Source: an uncultured Planctomycetales bacterium (GTDB lineage: Bacteria > Planctomycetota > Planctomycetia > Pirellulales > Thermoguttaceae). Taken from it: DNA of 50,924 bases. Both the position numbers and the translations under genes were made by a program. The stretch is from the NCBI GenBank assembly GCA_947305735.1, contig CAMZEO010000004.1:1-50924 (forward strand), given 5' to 3'. Positions 8,892 through 17,527 of the stretch are shown piece by piece. The notes under the pieces are model-generated. The model was not told the origin of the DNA. It was given only the letters and a program-made list of their open reading frames with translations, and made no database searches. The first letter of the stretch is position 1, and every line of letters begins with the position of its first letter.

Positions 8892-9122
8892 ACGCCAAAG
8901 CCCGACAGCGTTGGAGAACGAAAAGTTGCGCTGATTATTGGCTTTAGCTCCAAACCGACTATCAGAGTCTATAACTAAGCGTTCGCTAAGGCTCTTCGAA
9001 AGTAGACGCGAAGCAGACTATAAATCTATTAGTCCCCGGTAATTTAGAGTCAAGTTAAGTTGATAAGTAGACTATGAGGGCGCTCCTGGATAAACAACGC
9101 GCGGAAGGTTGCGTCGTCGCGT
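8892..9122. other. A+T-rich convergent intergenic region
   Basis: Between convergent genes. It is unusually A+T-rich for the window (line 9001-9060 is 23/60 G+C) and holds short imperfect hairpins, such as AGAG(T)C...GGCTCT around an inner AGCG/CGCT, but no clear U-tract terminator and no convincing ORF. It may mark the distal edge of the mcrBC island. Confidence 0.35.
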
Positions 9123-9587
9123 CTATTCCCCTTCGCGCGATCGCGTTCCGTCGACTCCGACGTATTCGAGATATTCGCGCTCTTTCGCGTGCATGACGGG
9201 CGCGTCTTCGGGCGCGTGGTCGTCGTAGCCGACAAGATGAAGCGCGCCGTGAATCGCGTAAAGGAGCAGTTCGTTTTCAGGCGACCAGCGGTAATATTGA
9301 GCAAATTCGGCGGCGACGTCGGAACAGATCGCGATATTTCCCTCCAACCGTTCCGGATTCGAGCGGTCGTCGAGACCAAACGCAAGCACGTCGGTCGGGT
9401 AGTCGTGGCCCAGAAACTCGACGTTGATTCGATGCATGGGCTCCGCTTCGAGAACGACCAGTTCGATCTTTCCGGAGACGACGCGCGCGTCGGCGAGGAT
9501 CTTGCGCAACGCGCGCTCGATTCGGTCGAAATCGACCTTGAGCAGGGTTTGTTCGTCGGAAAATTCAAAGACGAGATCGTCTTTCAT
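9123..9587 (-). CDS. ybeY: endoribonuclease YbeY, rRNA maturation
   Basis: A 154-residue metal-dependent RNase needed for 16S rRNA 3'-end maturation and ribosome quality control. The metal site appears as HGALHLVGYDDH (His113, His117, His124); the usual spacing is H-x3-H-x5-H, and here an extra Asp makes the second gap x6. The N-terminal part (FLGHDYPTDVLAFGLD) is typical. It is the last gene of the phoH-pgpH-ybeY run, six bases after the pgpH stop, an order widely conserved in bacteria. Confidence 0.9.
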   Translation of the reverse strand: MKDDLVFEFSDEQTLLKVDFDRIERALRKILADARVVSGKIELVVLEAEPMHRINVEFLGHDYPTDVLAFGLDDRSNPERLEGNIAICSDVAAEFAQYYRWSPENELLLYAIHGALHLVGYDDHAPEDAPVMHAKEREYLEYVGVDGTRSREGE

Positions 9588-9593
9588 CGCAAT

Positions 9594-12056
9594 TTACTTT
9601 TCAGAGGCGTTTTGGAAACCAAAATTCGTTCGGACAATTCCGCTTTGTTCGGTCGGCGCAAGGACGGTTGTTCCTTCGGACGACGAACCGTCGCGACGAT
9701 CTTTAGCGTCTTTATTTTCTTTTTGTTCGGTCTTGTCCGGCGTCTTTTCTTTATAATCCTTGTCCGGATATTTGACGCGAGTGTGTTTGCTTGCGAGCAA
9801 CGTCGAGACGAGACTTTGCTCGATCGCGCGAATCTCTCCGAGCGTCAGACCCGAGTCGTTGAATTGCCCGTCTTCAATACGCGCGTCCGACAATTTCCGC
9901 ACGAGGTTTTCAACTCGACGCGGCGTCCAGTCGGTCAAGCTGCGGCTCGCGCTTTCGACGGCGTCGGAAAGCATAAGGATCGCGGCTTCTTTCGTTTGCG
10001 GAATGGGACCGGGATATCGGAACGGCGCCTCGTCAAGCGCCGGCGCGTCGGGGTCCTTTTCATGCGCGGCGGCGACCGCTTTTTTGTAGAAGAAACTAAC
10101 GAGCATCGAACCGTGATGTTGTTCGATCAGGTCGACGATCTGTCGAGGAAGCCGCGAACGTTTGCCAAGGTCGACGCCGTCCTTGGTATGCGCGACGATA
10201 ACAAGCGCGCTCATACGCGGCTCAAGATCGTCGTGAATATTGTGATCCTTTTGGTTTTCAGTGAAATGTTCCGGTTGCAACATCTTGCCGACGTCGTGGA
10301 AGTAAGCGCCGACGCGCACCAGCGCCGACCTTGCTCCAACCGCTTCCGCCGCCGGTTCCGCAAGCGCCGCCGTCTGAATCGAATGGCTGTAAGTCGCGGG
10401 AGCGCGTCGGTTAAGTTCAAGAAGAAGCGGATGGGAAGGATTGCTGTATTCGAGCAGACGCATCGGCGTCAGAATTCCAAAGGCGCGTTCGAAAATCGGA
10501 AGAATTCCCGCTGTGAAAAAGCCCGCCAGAAGGCACCAGAGACTGCAAAAACAAGCCGTCAAAAAGACGCTTGAATAATTGTCGTAGGCGTATTCCACAA
10601 CAAGCGTGAGCATAAATCCCGCGATTGCGGCGCATAGCGCGACGACGAAAAGTTGCGTCCTTGTTCGGACGTTTCGCGAAGCTAACGAAACGATCGCGCC
10701 GACTCCGACGAAAACGATTAACTCGTTGATTCCCGAGCTGCTCGAATAATTGAGCGCGAGCGCGGCAATCGCTCCGAACGCGACCGCGATTTCCCAGGAA
10801 GCGGCGATCGCCGCCAATTGCACGAAGACAAGGTAAGGGGCGATTTCGCGAAGCGGTTCGCCGAGAGGGGGCGCGATTTGCAAAACTCGACCAGCCCCGA
10901 TGAAGACGACCATCGCGCCGAGGAATTCGACGCATTGAGCGACCGTTTGTCGCGACGAATTCGAGCCGTTGACGAGCGATTTATTGCGGAAAAGAACGAA
11001 CGATCCGAGCATTAGAAAGGAAAAGAGAGCGTCGAACGCGAGGAATCGCAACGCGCGGTCGCGCCACGAACGTTTTTGCATAAGTTCCGCGTGTTCCGCT
11101 CTTAAGAGCCGCAGCGCGTCCTCGTCGAGAACGCGTCCCGCCAAAACGAGCGCGTCGCCGACGTCGTAGTTGAGGAACCTGTTTTCGACTTCGTGTTCGT
11201 TGCGATCGCGAGCGGCCTCCGTCTCCGAGGCGTCGTAAACCAACGTGTCGGGAACGGAGTTTTTGATTTTAGTGGCGAGATAGCTGACGACTTCAAGATT
11301 GTCGATTTTTTCTTTCAGGAGCGTCCTGACGTTATATCCGCTTCCCAGAAGGGCTTCGGACGCGAGTTCGCGTCGCGCCGATTTCGGATCGGAATCCTTT
11401 TCGTAAACTTCGATATAAATCGCCTTATTAACGGAATTGTCTCCCTCGTCAATCATTTGAGCGGATTTAAGCGAACGGATGACGCCTTTTTCCCGATAAG
11501 GCGCGAAGGAGAATTCGAGCGCGGCTCTGCACTGTTTAAGTCCCTCGTCGGCGGCAAAATAAGATCGAAGCGTTTCAAAAACTTGCGCCTGCGCGTTTTC
11601 GGGGGATTTGGAAGAGAGAAAACCTTTCAGAAATCTTAGACTTTCTTCAGAGCAATTGGCGAAGTCGGGTTCTTCCAGAATAAGCGCCAGACCGTTGAGC
11701 AGTTCGCCTTCGTAGTCGTCTAGCTTCGCGGGATCGTTGACGAAATATCGAAGAGTTTTGAGCCTGACTTCCTTTTTCTCAGCCTGCGTCAAGTCGGGAC
11801 TGTGCACGCGGAAGGACGTTCGAGAAACAATATTTCTTTCAACCTTAATCCCTAATTTATAAGGACTTGGCGGATCCCACGCGCAACAGGTCGCCGAAAT
11901 GACCAACGCGGCGATAAGAACGAACCCGGTCTTCCTGAGACCGTCGTCGGCGCGAACGACGCGAGACGCTTTTTCAATTAAGTTGTCGTATGATACTCGC
12001 GACGCGACGCGTTGGGCGCGCGTGCGTATTCGTTTGTTGGGCGAAGGAGTTGACAT
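9594..12056 (-). CDS. 7TM-HD phosphohydrolase (PgpH/YqfF type)
   Basis: An 820-residue membrane protein. After an N-terminal anchor (TGFVLIAALVISATCC) comes an outside 7TMR-HDED-like domain (about 60-330), a block of hydrophobic helices (about 340-540), and a cytoplasmic HD domain with VGAYFHDVGKM (His-Asp near residue 587), HNIHDDLEP and EQHHG. Characterised members hydrolyse cyclic di-AMP. The last 60 residues are a charged, low-complexity tail (KEKTPDKTEQKENK) that relatives often lack. The start overlaps the phoH stop by one base (TAATG), so it is translationally coupled. Cyclic di-AMP specificity is inferred from family and gene order; no diadenylate cyclase gene is in the window. Confidence 0.88.
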   Translation of the reverse strand: MSTPSPNKRIRTRAQRVASRVSYDNLIEKASRVVRADDGLRKTGFVLIAALVISATCCAWDPPSPYKLGIKVERNIVSRTSFRVHSPDLTQAEKKEVRLKTLRYFVNDPAKLDDYEGELLNGLALILEEPDFANCSEESLRFLKGFLSSKSPENAQAQVFETLRSYFAADEGLKQCRAALEFSFAPYREKGVIRSLKSAQMIDEGDNSVNKAIYIEVYEKDSDPKSARRELASEALLGSGYNVRTLLKEKIDNLEVVSYLATKIKNSVPDTLVYDASETEAARDRNEHEVENRFLNYDVGDALVLAGRVLDEDALRLLRAEHAELMQKRSWRDRALRFLAFDALFSFLMLGSFVLFRNKSLVNGSNSSRQTVAQCVEFLGAMVVFIGAGRVLQIAPPLGEPLREIAPYLVFVQLAAIAASWEIAVAFGAIAALALNYSSSSGINELIVFVGVGAIVSLASRNVRTRTQLFVVALCAAIAGFMLTLVVEYAYDNYSSVFLTACFCSLWCLLAGFFTAGILPIFERAFGILTPMRLLEYSNPSHPLLLELNRRAPATYSHSIQTAALAEPAAEAVGARSALVRVGAYFHDVGKMLQPEHFTENQKDHNIHDDLEPRMSALVIVAHTKDGVDLGKRSRLPRQIVDLIEQHHGSMLVSFFYKKAVAAAHEKDPDAPALDEAPFRYPGPIPQTKEAAILMLSDAVESASRSLTDWTPRRVENLVRKLSDARIEDGQFNDSGLTLGEIRAIEQSLVSTLLASKHTRVKYPDKDYKEKTPDKTEQKENKDAKDRRDGSSSEGTTVLAPTEQSGIVRTNFGFQNASEK

Positions 12057-13060
12057 TAGAAGTTTTCTCCTTGGGACGGGAGCTCCTGCGACGCGTCTTG
12101 ACGCGAACGGTCGTCTTCGTCGCCGTATTCGTACGCGTCGACGATTCTCTGCACGAGAGGATGCCGCGCGACGTCCGAGCGTCCCAGCGTTACGAATTTG
12201 ATCCCGTCGACGTTTCTCAATCGTTCAAAGGCGTCGACGAGACCGTTTTTGACGCGCCTGGAGAGATCCGATTGCGAGGCGTCGCCGACGACGACGACGC
12301 GAGAGCCGAATCCCATGCGCGTAAGGAACATTTTCATTTGAGAGACGGTCGTGTTTTGCGCCTCGTCCAGAATGACGTAGGCGTCGTTGAGCGTTCGACC
12401 GCGCATATACGCGAGCGGCGCGAGTTCCACGCGCGAATCTTCAATAAATTGACGAAGCATATCCGCTTGCGTCATGTCGGAAAGAGAATCAAAAAGCGGA
12501 CGGAGATAGGGATTGATTTTTTCGGCCAGGTCGCCCGGCAGAAAGCCGAGATTTTCTCCCGCCTCGACCGCGGGACGCGCCAACACGATCTTTCGCGTTC
12601 TTCCCAATCTGAGCGCTTCGACGGCGCACGCGGCGGCAAGGTACGTTTTTCCGGTTCCGGCCGGACCAGAACAGAAAACGACTTCATGGTCGCGCAACGC
12701 TTCGCAATATCGCGCCTGACCGGCCGTTTTTGGACGAATCGTTTTTCCTCCGTAGACTTCAAACGGACGCGACGTCGAAATTTTCAGACCTTGCATGACC
12801 TCGTCGATCGCGCGGTTGACGTCGTCCTCGGAAAGGGGGGCGCCGTCGCGATCGACCCAGCGTTGGAGCTGTTCGAGCAAGCAGGCGCATTTTCGCGCCG
12901 AGTCGGCGCTTTCCGAACGAACGATGATTTTGCCGTTTTCGGCGTCGACGACGACGCGAACGCCGAGCGCCTTGCGGATCTTCCTGAGATGCGCGTCGCT
13001 GGAGCCGAGCGCTTTTTGCAGAACGCGCGCGCTCAAAACGACGATTGAAACTTCTTCCAT
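12056..13060 (-). CDS. phoH: PhoH-like P-loop ATPase
   Basis: A 334-residue PhoH/YbeZ-type ATPase. An N-terminal KH-like segment (about 1-100) precedes the ATPase: Walker A GPAGTGKT near 133-140, RPAVEAGENLGFLPGDL, VILDEAQNT (Walker B) and VVVGDASQSDL. In other bacteria YbeZ works with YbeY in rRNA processing, and ybeY is two genes downstream. AAGGA precedes the ATG. Only 9 bp separate it from rph upstream, so both are on one transcript. RNA-helicase-like activity is suggested in the literature for relatives but cannot be read from the sequence. Confidence 0.92.
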   Translation of the reverse strand: MEEVSIVVLSARVLQKALGSSDAHLRKIRKALGVRVVVDAENGKIIVRSESADSARKCACLLEQLQRWVDRDGAPLSEDDVNRAIDEVMQGLKISTSRPFEVYGGKTIRPKTAGQARYCEALRDHEVVFCSGPAGTGKTYLAAACAVEALRLGRTRKIVLARPAVEAGENLGFLPGDLAEKINPYLRPLFDSLSDMTQADMLRQFIEDSRVELAPLAYMRGRTLNDAYVILDEAQNTTVSQMKMFLTRMGFGSRVVVVGDASQSDLSRRVKNGLVDAFERLRNVDGIKFVTLGRSDVARHPLVQRIVDAYEYGDEDDRSRQDASQELPSQGENF

Positions 13061-13069
13061 TGAGCGTCC

Positions 13070-13813
13070 TTAAAAAGGCCAGGCGTCCGCCAGAACCTCG
13101 CGTTGAAGCGCCGCGACGCGCGCGGTTCCTTTCTTCGCGAGCGCGAGAAGCGCGGCTAATTGCTCGTCGTCGAACGAGTGTTCTTCGCCGGTTCCCTGAA
13201 TTTCAACGAACCGCCCTTTGCCGGTCGCGACGACGTTCATGTCGACTTCCGCGGCGGAATCTTCGACGTAGCATAAGTCGAGCATCGGCGAACCTTCGAC
13301 AATTCCGACGCTGACGGCGGAAACGGAGTCGCGCAAAGGGTAGACGTCAGGATTAGGGAGAGAGGCGCGGATCGAGTTGATCGCGTCGATCAGCGCGACG
13401 CAAGCCCCCGAGACGCAAAGCGTCCGCGTTCCCCCGTCCGCTTGAAGCACGTCGCAGTCGAGATAGATCGTTCTGGGACCGAGCGCTTCGGCGTCAAGGA
13501 CGGCGCGAAGCGAACGACCGATAAGCCGTTGAATTTCCGTCGCGCGACCGTCCGGTCGATCCTGGCGCGGTTTGCGCTGTTTTGTGCTTCCGGGCAACAT
13601 TCGGTATTCCGCCGTGATCCAACCTCTCGTCGGAACGTTTCCATCGCGCTTCATCCAGTCGGGCGCGTCGTCGACGACGCTCGCCGTGCAAAGCGCGACG
13701 GTGTCGCCGGAGGAAATGAGAACGCTGCCCGGCGCGTTGGTGAAACCGCGTTGAATTTTGATTTCGCGCGTCTGGTCGCAAGCGCGGCCGTCGCGACGTC
13801 GATATGAAGGCAT
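13070..13813 (-). CDS. rph: ribonuclease PH
   Basis: A 247-residue phosphorolytic 3'-5' exoribonuclease that trims tRNA 3' extensions. It opens with MPSYRRRDGRACDQTREIKI and contains the family blocks PTRGWITAEYRMLPGST, GRATEIQRLIGRSLRA and LDCDVLQADGGTRT. Length is normal. AGGA lies nine bases before the ATG. It is the second gene of the NUDIX-rph-phoH-pgpH-ybeY run, 53 bp after the NUDIX gene. Pairing with phoH and ybeY makes the operon an RNA maturation unit. Confidence 0.93.
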   Translation of the reverse strand: MPSYRRRDGRACDQTREIKIQRGFTNAPGSVLISSGDTVALCTASVVDDAPDWMKRDGNVPTRGWITAEYRMLPGSTKQRKPRQDRPDGRATEIQRLIGRSLRAVLDAEALGPRTIYLDCDVLQADGGTRTLCVSGACVALIDAINSIRASLPNPDVYPLRDSVSAVSVGIVEGSPMLDLCYVEDSAAEVDMNVVATGKGRFVEIQGTGEEHSFDDEQLAALLALAKKGTARVAALQREVLADAWPF

Positions 13814-13866
13814 AACTCGTTCCTAACGGAGGTCTGGGGGCGCGCCTTTTCGACCCGGACCGGAAT

Positions 13867-14535
13867 TTAACGTCGCGCGACGACGTCGCGCATGGCGAAA
13901 ATCGTCCACGATTCAAACTTTTCCGGATCCTCGTCGATTTCGGCGAGAATATCTTCGACTTTCCGAAACCTTGCTTCAAGCAGATCGGGCTCGTTCGAGC
14001 GTAATTTCGGTTCGTCGAGCTTGACTCTGCACACGACTCCCAGATGGACGGATCCGACGACGGTCGAGTCGTCGTTGACCAGACCGACGCGCTCGAACGA
14101 CGCGATTCGCGCGTCCAGCGAAACTTCTTCGGCGATCTCGCGTTTCGTTCCCGCCTCGAACGGGTTTTCCGCGTCGCCGACGACAAGATCGCTTTCGTTG
14201 ACGTGACCGCCGATTCCGACGCTCCACTTCGACCGGAGCCTCGCCTCGCCCTGTCCTTTTCCGCGTCGGTACGCGAAAACCAGTTCCGCGCCGTTATGCT
14301 CGCACGTGAAGACGACGTATGGAATCAACTGTTTGAAGTTCGGATCGAGCTCGGCGTCTCCGCGACGCATAAACCGGGCGGCGCTCGGCGCGAACAGCGG
14401 ATCGTAACGGTCGATTGATTCGGTTAAAACGCCTTGAAACGTTCCGAGTTTTCGGAAGAGTTCCGTCGGCGCGACAAGGACGCGCTCGTCTTCTTTGGAA
14501 CAGACGGACGCGACCCGAGGAGTCGATTGAGTCAA
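13867..14535 (-). CDS. NUDIX hydrolase
   Basis: A 222-residue protein with a NUDIX box, GHVNESD...PFEAGTKREIAEEVSLDA (the REIAEEV core is intact), widened by about a dozen residues between the Gly and Glu parts. NUDIX enzymes cleave nucleoside diphosphates linked to another group; the substrate cannot be told here. The start is a TTG at 14535 with AGGA eight bases upstream, but the promoter -10 ends at 14549, so the mRNA leader would be almost absent. Either translation is near-leaderless or a further-upstream promoter exists. It heads the RNA-processing operon, so a role in nucleotide sanitation or RNA 5'-end chemistry is possible (inference). Confidence 0.75.
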   Translation of the reverse strand: MTQSTPRVASVCSKEDERVLVAPTELFRKLGTFQGVLTESIDRYDPLFAPSAARFMRRGDAELDPNFKQLIPYVVFTCEHNGAELVFAYRRGKGQGEARLRSKWSVGIGGHVNESDLVVGDAENPFEAGTKREIAEEVSLDARIASFERVGLVNDDSTVVGSVHLGVVCRVKLDEPKLRSNEPDLLEARFRKVEDILAEIDEDPEKFESWTIFAMRDVVARR

Positions 14536-14548
14536 ATTAATTTTCCTA

Positions 14549-14576
14549 ATTATAACGGTTTTTTATAGAGGCGCAA
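14549..14576 (-). promoter_or_regulatory. promoter of NUDIX-rph-phoH-pgpH-ybeY
   Basis: On the minus strand TTGCGC (14571-14576), 16-bp spacer and perfect TATAAT (14549-14554). The predicted start is only about 7 nt from the TTG start codon of the first gene. Confidence 0.6.
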
Positions 14577-14714
14577 GAGCCGCGTTGACGACGGGGCGAA
14601 CCCGGTCGGCTCGCGAGGGACGCGCTGGAAAAAGAAAACGAGACGATCGCGAGCGAAAGGAACGCAAAGAAAAACCCGCGACGTCTCGTTGGAGAGGATA
14701 CGATCCTCGAACGG

Positions 14715-17348
14715 TTACTTGATTCCGCCGTTTACGCCGGCGGAAGCCGTCAGCGGAATGTACGAACTTTGCCTCGGCGCGGGCGGAATCGGCTCTTCGG
14801 GAAGACCGGGAGTTTCGGCCAGCTCCACTTTGGAACGCGGCGCGGTCGGATCGGCGATCGTGCGTCTGGGAAGTCGGACGACTTCGGATTCTTTCGGTTC
14901 TTCTCCCTTGGCGTCGCCGTTCCTGTTGACGATGCAGACGATTTCCGCGCCTTCAAGCGCGCTTCGGCGCAGCGTGTCGAGAGCGGCGTTAAACTCCTCT
15001 TCTTCTCGTTCGAACGCGGCCACCGTTTCCGGATCGGGACCTTCTTCGTATCCGACGAGGCGCGTTTCGTTAGGCGCGACGTTAATCAGAGGCGGCAACG
15101 CCGTCGCGTACGTCTGTTGAAGTTGTCCGTTATTGAGAGTCTGGATTGGGGCGAGCATGTATTGAATCGTTTGACCGTCGGGCGTTTGCGTCGTAAAGAT
15201 AAACGGAATTTGCGGCGCGACGTATTGGGGAATCGCTTGTTGCCAGGCGACGATCGGCGCGGTCGGTTCAGGCTTCGCCGCGGACGCGGCTTCGACGGGC
15301 GCGAGAACCGCCCCCGTCGCTTGCGTCGCCGGGGATTCGTTTGTCGGAGCGGACGACGCGACCTGTTGAATCCGCGCAATTTGCGCGGCGGGAGCCTCGA
15401 TCGCTTGAGTTGGAGTAGGCGCCGCCGGTTGCGCGGACGCTTGCGTCGGAGTCGCCGGTTGCGCGACGTTTTGCGCGGGCGCCGTTTCCGCTTGCGCGGT
15501 TGGAGCGCCGGGTTGCGTCGGAGACGGTTGAACTTTCATGTATTGCGGATCGAGCGCGACCGAAGGATGAACGACTGCGGTTTGCGCGTCGAGCGTCGAG
15601 GTCGTTCGAGCTTTTGCCGAGGTCTTCGGGTTGGAAGGCTGCGTCTGTTCTTCGGAGACATGAGTCGATTCCGCGATTTCGTCGCCCTCGGTCGCGGCGT
15701 CGGCGACCGTTTCGTCGAGATCGATTTGGAACGAATCGTTGAGCGCGGACGAGGCGATCGTTTCCGGATCGGATTCGGATTCCGCTCGCGTCAAAACCGA
15801 TTCTTCCCGGTCTGAATCCGACTCGTCGTCGCGGTTTTGGGCGAGTTCTTTTTCGTCGAGGATTTGGTCGGGCGTTTGTTTTTTAGCGGTTCTGGCAGTC
15901 GCGTCGCGCGGCGAGTCTTTTTCGTCGAGAAGATTGAGGACGAAATCGATTTCCTGCTGCGAAGCGGACACGTCGAACTTGCCGGCGAGTTGATCGCGGT
16001 AGACTGTCGACAGATTCCGATTAGCAAGGAGAGCTTGCAACAGAACCGACGTCGGAGTCACGACGCATTCGTCCGGAGAATCGCCGAACGAACATAAACC
16101 CGCGAAGTAAAGACGACCGTTGCGTCGAACGAAACAACCGGTTCCTTCGGCTCGCGGCTTGTCGGCGAGCTGGTCGTAAACGACGGAACGATTTTCCGCA
16201 GTTTCCTCGCGTTGATAGAAACGACGTTGGTCGACCGCGAGAACTTCGTGAGCGACGACGGCAAGGTTTTCGCCCGAACGCGCGTATTCGTAGGCTTCTT
16301 CGCCGACTTTCATTGGCGCCTGTTTGGGCAGGAACGCGACGGGCGCGGTTGGATGAGAAACCCGCGCGGCCACAAACGCGATTCCCGTTTCAGGATCGTT
16401 GTAGACGCACTGTCCGACCGACTCTTCCGAAGAATTTTCCAGGGGCGAATAAACGTTGACGTAGACTTTCGGCGGTTCTTTATCGACGTCGATTCCCTTG
16501 AAAAGACGCGACGAAACGACGAACAGAACTTCCTGGAATTCCGCGTTGAAGTGAATCGCGACGCCCATGCCTTCGCGTTCGATTTTTTCGTCGGCGCTCG
16601 TCGCGTAGACGTCGGCGGTCGCGGCTTCAAGACGCGTCCGTCCGATAGCGTCGGAGAGCTCCATGATCCGATCTTCAGGGATCCGAGCGCGAGCGCCTCC
16701 CGTCCCTTTGGAATTCGATTTAGAGTCGTTCGCGTCTTGCTCCGATTCGGATTCCGAATCGTCTTTCGTTCGACGTTTCGTGTCCGACGCCTGCGCGCGA
16801 ATCATAACGCCGCTTGGAGTCGAGGAGCGCGGAATCAGACCGAAAAACGCGCGCCGAGGTTCGGCGAGGCGAAGACTTGGTCGGCGCGAGATTTCGGCTT
16901 TGCCCTTAACGAACATCGTCATAAGTTTGACGCGTATCTGGTCGACGCGTTCGTTCTGAACGACGAAGCGGTCGTATTCCCGACCGTCGACGAGAAAAAC
17001 GTACGCGGGAAGACGATCGACGCGATATTCGCGGAAGAGTTCCGCTCCCTCGCGATTCGGCTCGACGCGTTGAATCGGGTAGTTCTTACGACGCATTTCG
17101 TTGACGAGTCCGACCGTTTGCGCGCATTTGGGATCATTGCGGTCGGCGAACTCGAGCAACATGAGTCGCTCGGAAAATTCCGAGGTCGTCGTCGCGTCTT
17201 TCAGATCGACGACTTTCGTCGGCGCCGGAACGGATTCCGACGTTTTTACCCTCGCGTCGGCGGGGGTGGCGCCCGAAGCGTTCGCGTCTGGCGAAACGCC
17301 GCCGAGAGCGGCGAAGATCGCGCATAAGACGATTGAACGTCGTAACAT
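14715..17348 (-). CDS. secreted thioredoxin-fold / degenerate trypsin-like fusion protein
   Basis: 877 residues from the ATG at 17348, which follows GGAG and opens a signal peptide (MLRRSIVLCAIFAALGG); the track's earlier start is ignored. About 40-150 resembles a thioredoxin fold (LLEFADRNDP...RLPAYVFLVDGREYDRF), but the CxxC is replaced by DPKC with one Cys. About 210-420 resembles a trypsin/HtrA-like fold (FVVSSRLFKG, DPETGIAFVAARV, GTGCFVRRNGRLYFAGL), yet the His of TxxH and the Ser of GNSGGP are not visible, so it looks catalytically dead. The rest, to 877, is Ala/Pro/Thr/Gln-rich low complexity with short ordered stretches. An extracytoplasmic binding or scaffold role is inference; function is unknown. 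The reading frame is intact and uses local codon bias, so it is a real gene. Confidence 0.75.
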   Translation of the reverse strand: MLRRSIVLCAIFAALGGVSPDANASGATPADARVKTSESVPAPTKVVDLKDATTTSEFSERLMLLEFADRNDPKCAQTVGLVNEMRRKNYPIQRVEPNREGAELFREYRVDRLPAYVFLVDGREYDRFVVQNERVDQIRVKLMTMFVKGKAEISRRPSLRLAEPRRAFFGLIPRSSTPSGVMIRAQASDTKRRTKDDSESESEQDANDSKSNSKGTGGARARIPEDRIMELSDAIGRTRLEAATADVYATSADEKIEREGMGVAIHFNAEFQEVLFVVSSRLFKGIDVDKEPPKVYVNVYSPLENSSEESVGQCVYNDPETGIAFVAARVSHPTAPVAFLPKQAPMKVGEEAYEYARSGENLAVVAHEVLAVDQRRFYQREETAENRSVVYDQLADKPRAEGTGCFVRRNGRLYFAGLCSFGDSPDECVVTPTSVLLQALLANRNLSTVYRDQLAGKFDVSASQQEIDFVLNLLDEKDSPRDATARTAKKQTPDQILDEKELAQNRDDESDSDREESVLTRAESESDPETIASSALNDSFQIDLDETVADAATEGDEIAESTHVSEEQTQPSNPKTSAKARTTSTLDAQTAVVHPSVALDPQYMKVQPSPTQPGAPTAQAETAPAQNVAQPATPTQASAQPAAPTPTQAIEAPAAQIARIQQVASSAPTNESPATQATGAVLAPVEAASAAKPEPTAPIVAWQQAIPQYVAPQIPFIFTTQTPDGQTIQYMLAPIQTLNNGQLQQTYATALPPLINVAPNETRLVGYEEGPDPETVAAFEREEEEFNAALDTLRRSALEGAEIVCIVNRNGDAKGEEPKESEVVRLPRRTIADPTAPRSKVELAETPGLPEEPIPPAPRQSSYIPLTASAGVNGGIK

Positions 17349-17453
17349 TATCGCGCTCCTTTTTTGCAATTGTGCGACCAAATTGAGCGCGTCGCTTCGG
17401 CTCGTCTTTATAAGAGCCGACTCGCGACGCCGCGTCGACGAAAGTCCGCTTTC

Positions 17454-17486
17454 GTCAAAACGCCTTACGCACGATAGCGTTTTTCT
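17454..17486 (-). terminator. bidirectional-looking terminator after the GH-like gene
   Basis: A perfect 7-bp AAAACGC/GCGTTTT stem with a 13-nt loop lies downstream of the minus-strand gene ending at 17528. The T-run is short on the minus strand and longer on the plus strand. Confidence 0.5.
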
Positions 17487-17527
17487 TCTTGGGGCGCAAG
17501 AGGAAAATAAAGAGCGTCGCCAAAGAA

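Noticed and set aside
9189-10574. 461-aa plus-strand ORF
   Set aside because: Antisense to ybeY and pgpH, both clearly recognisable.
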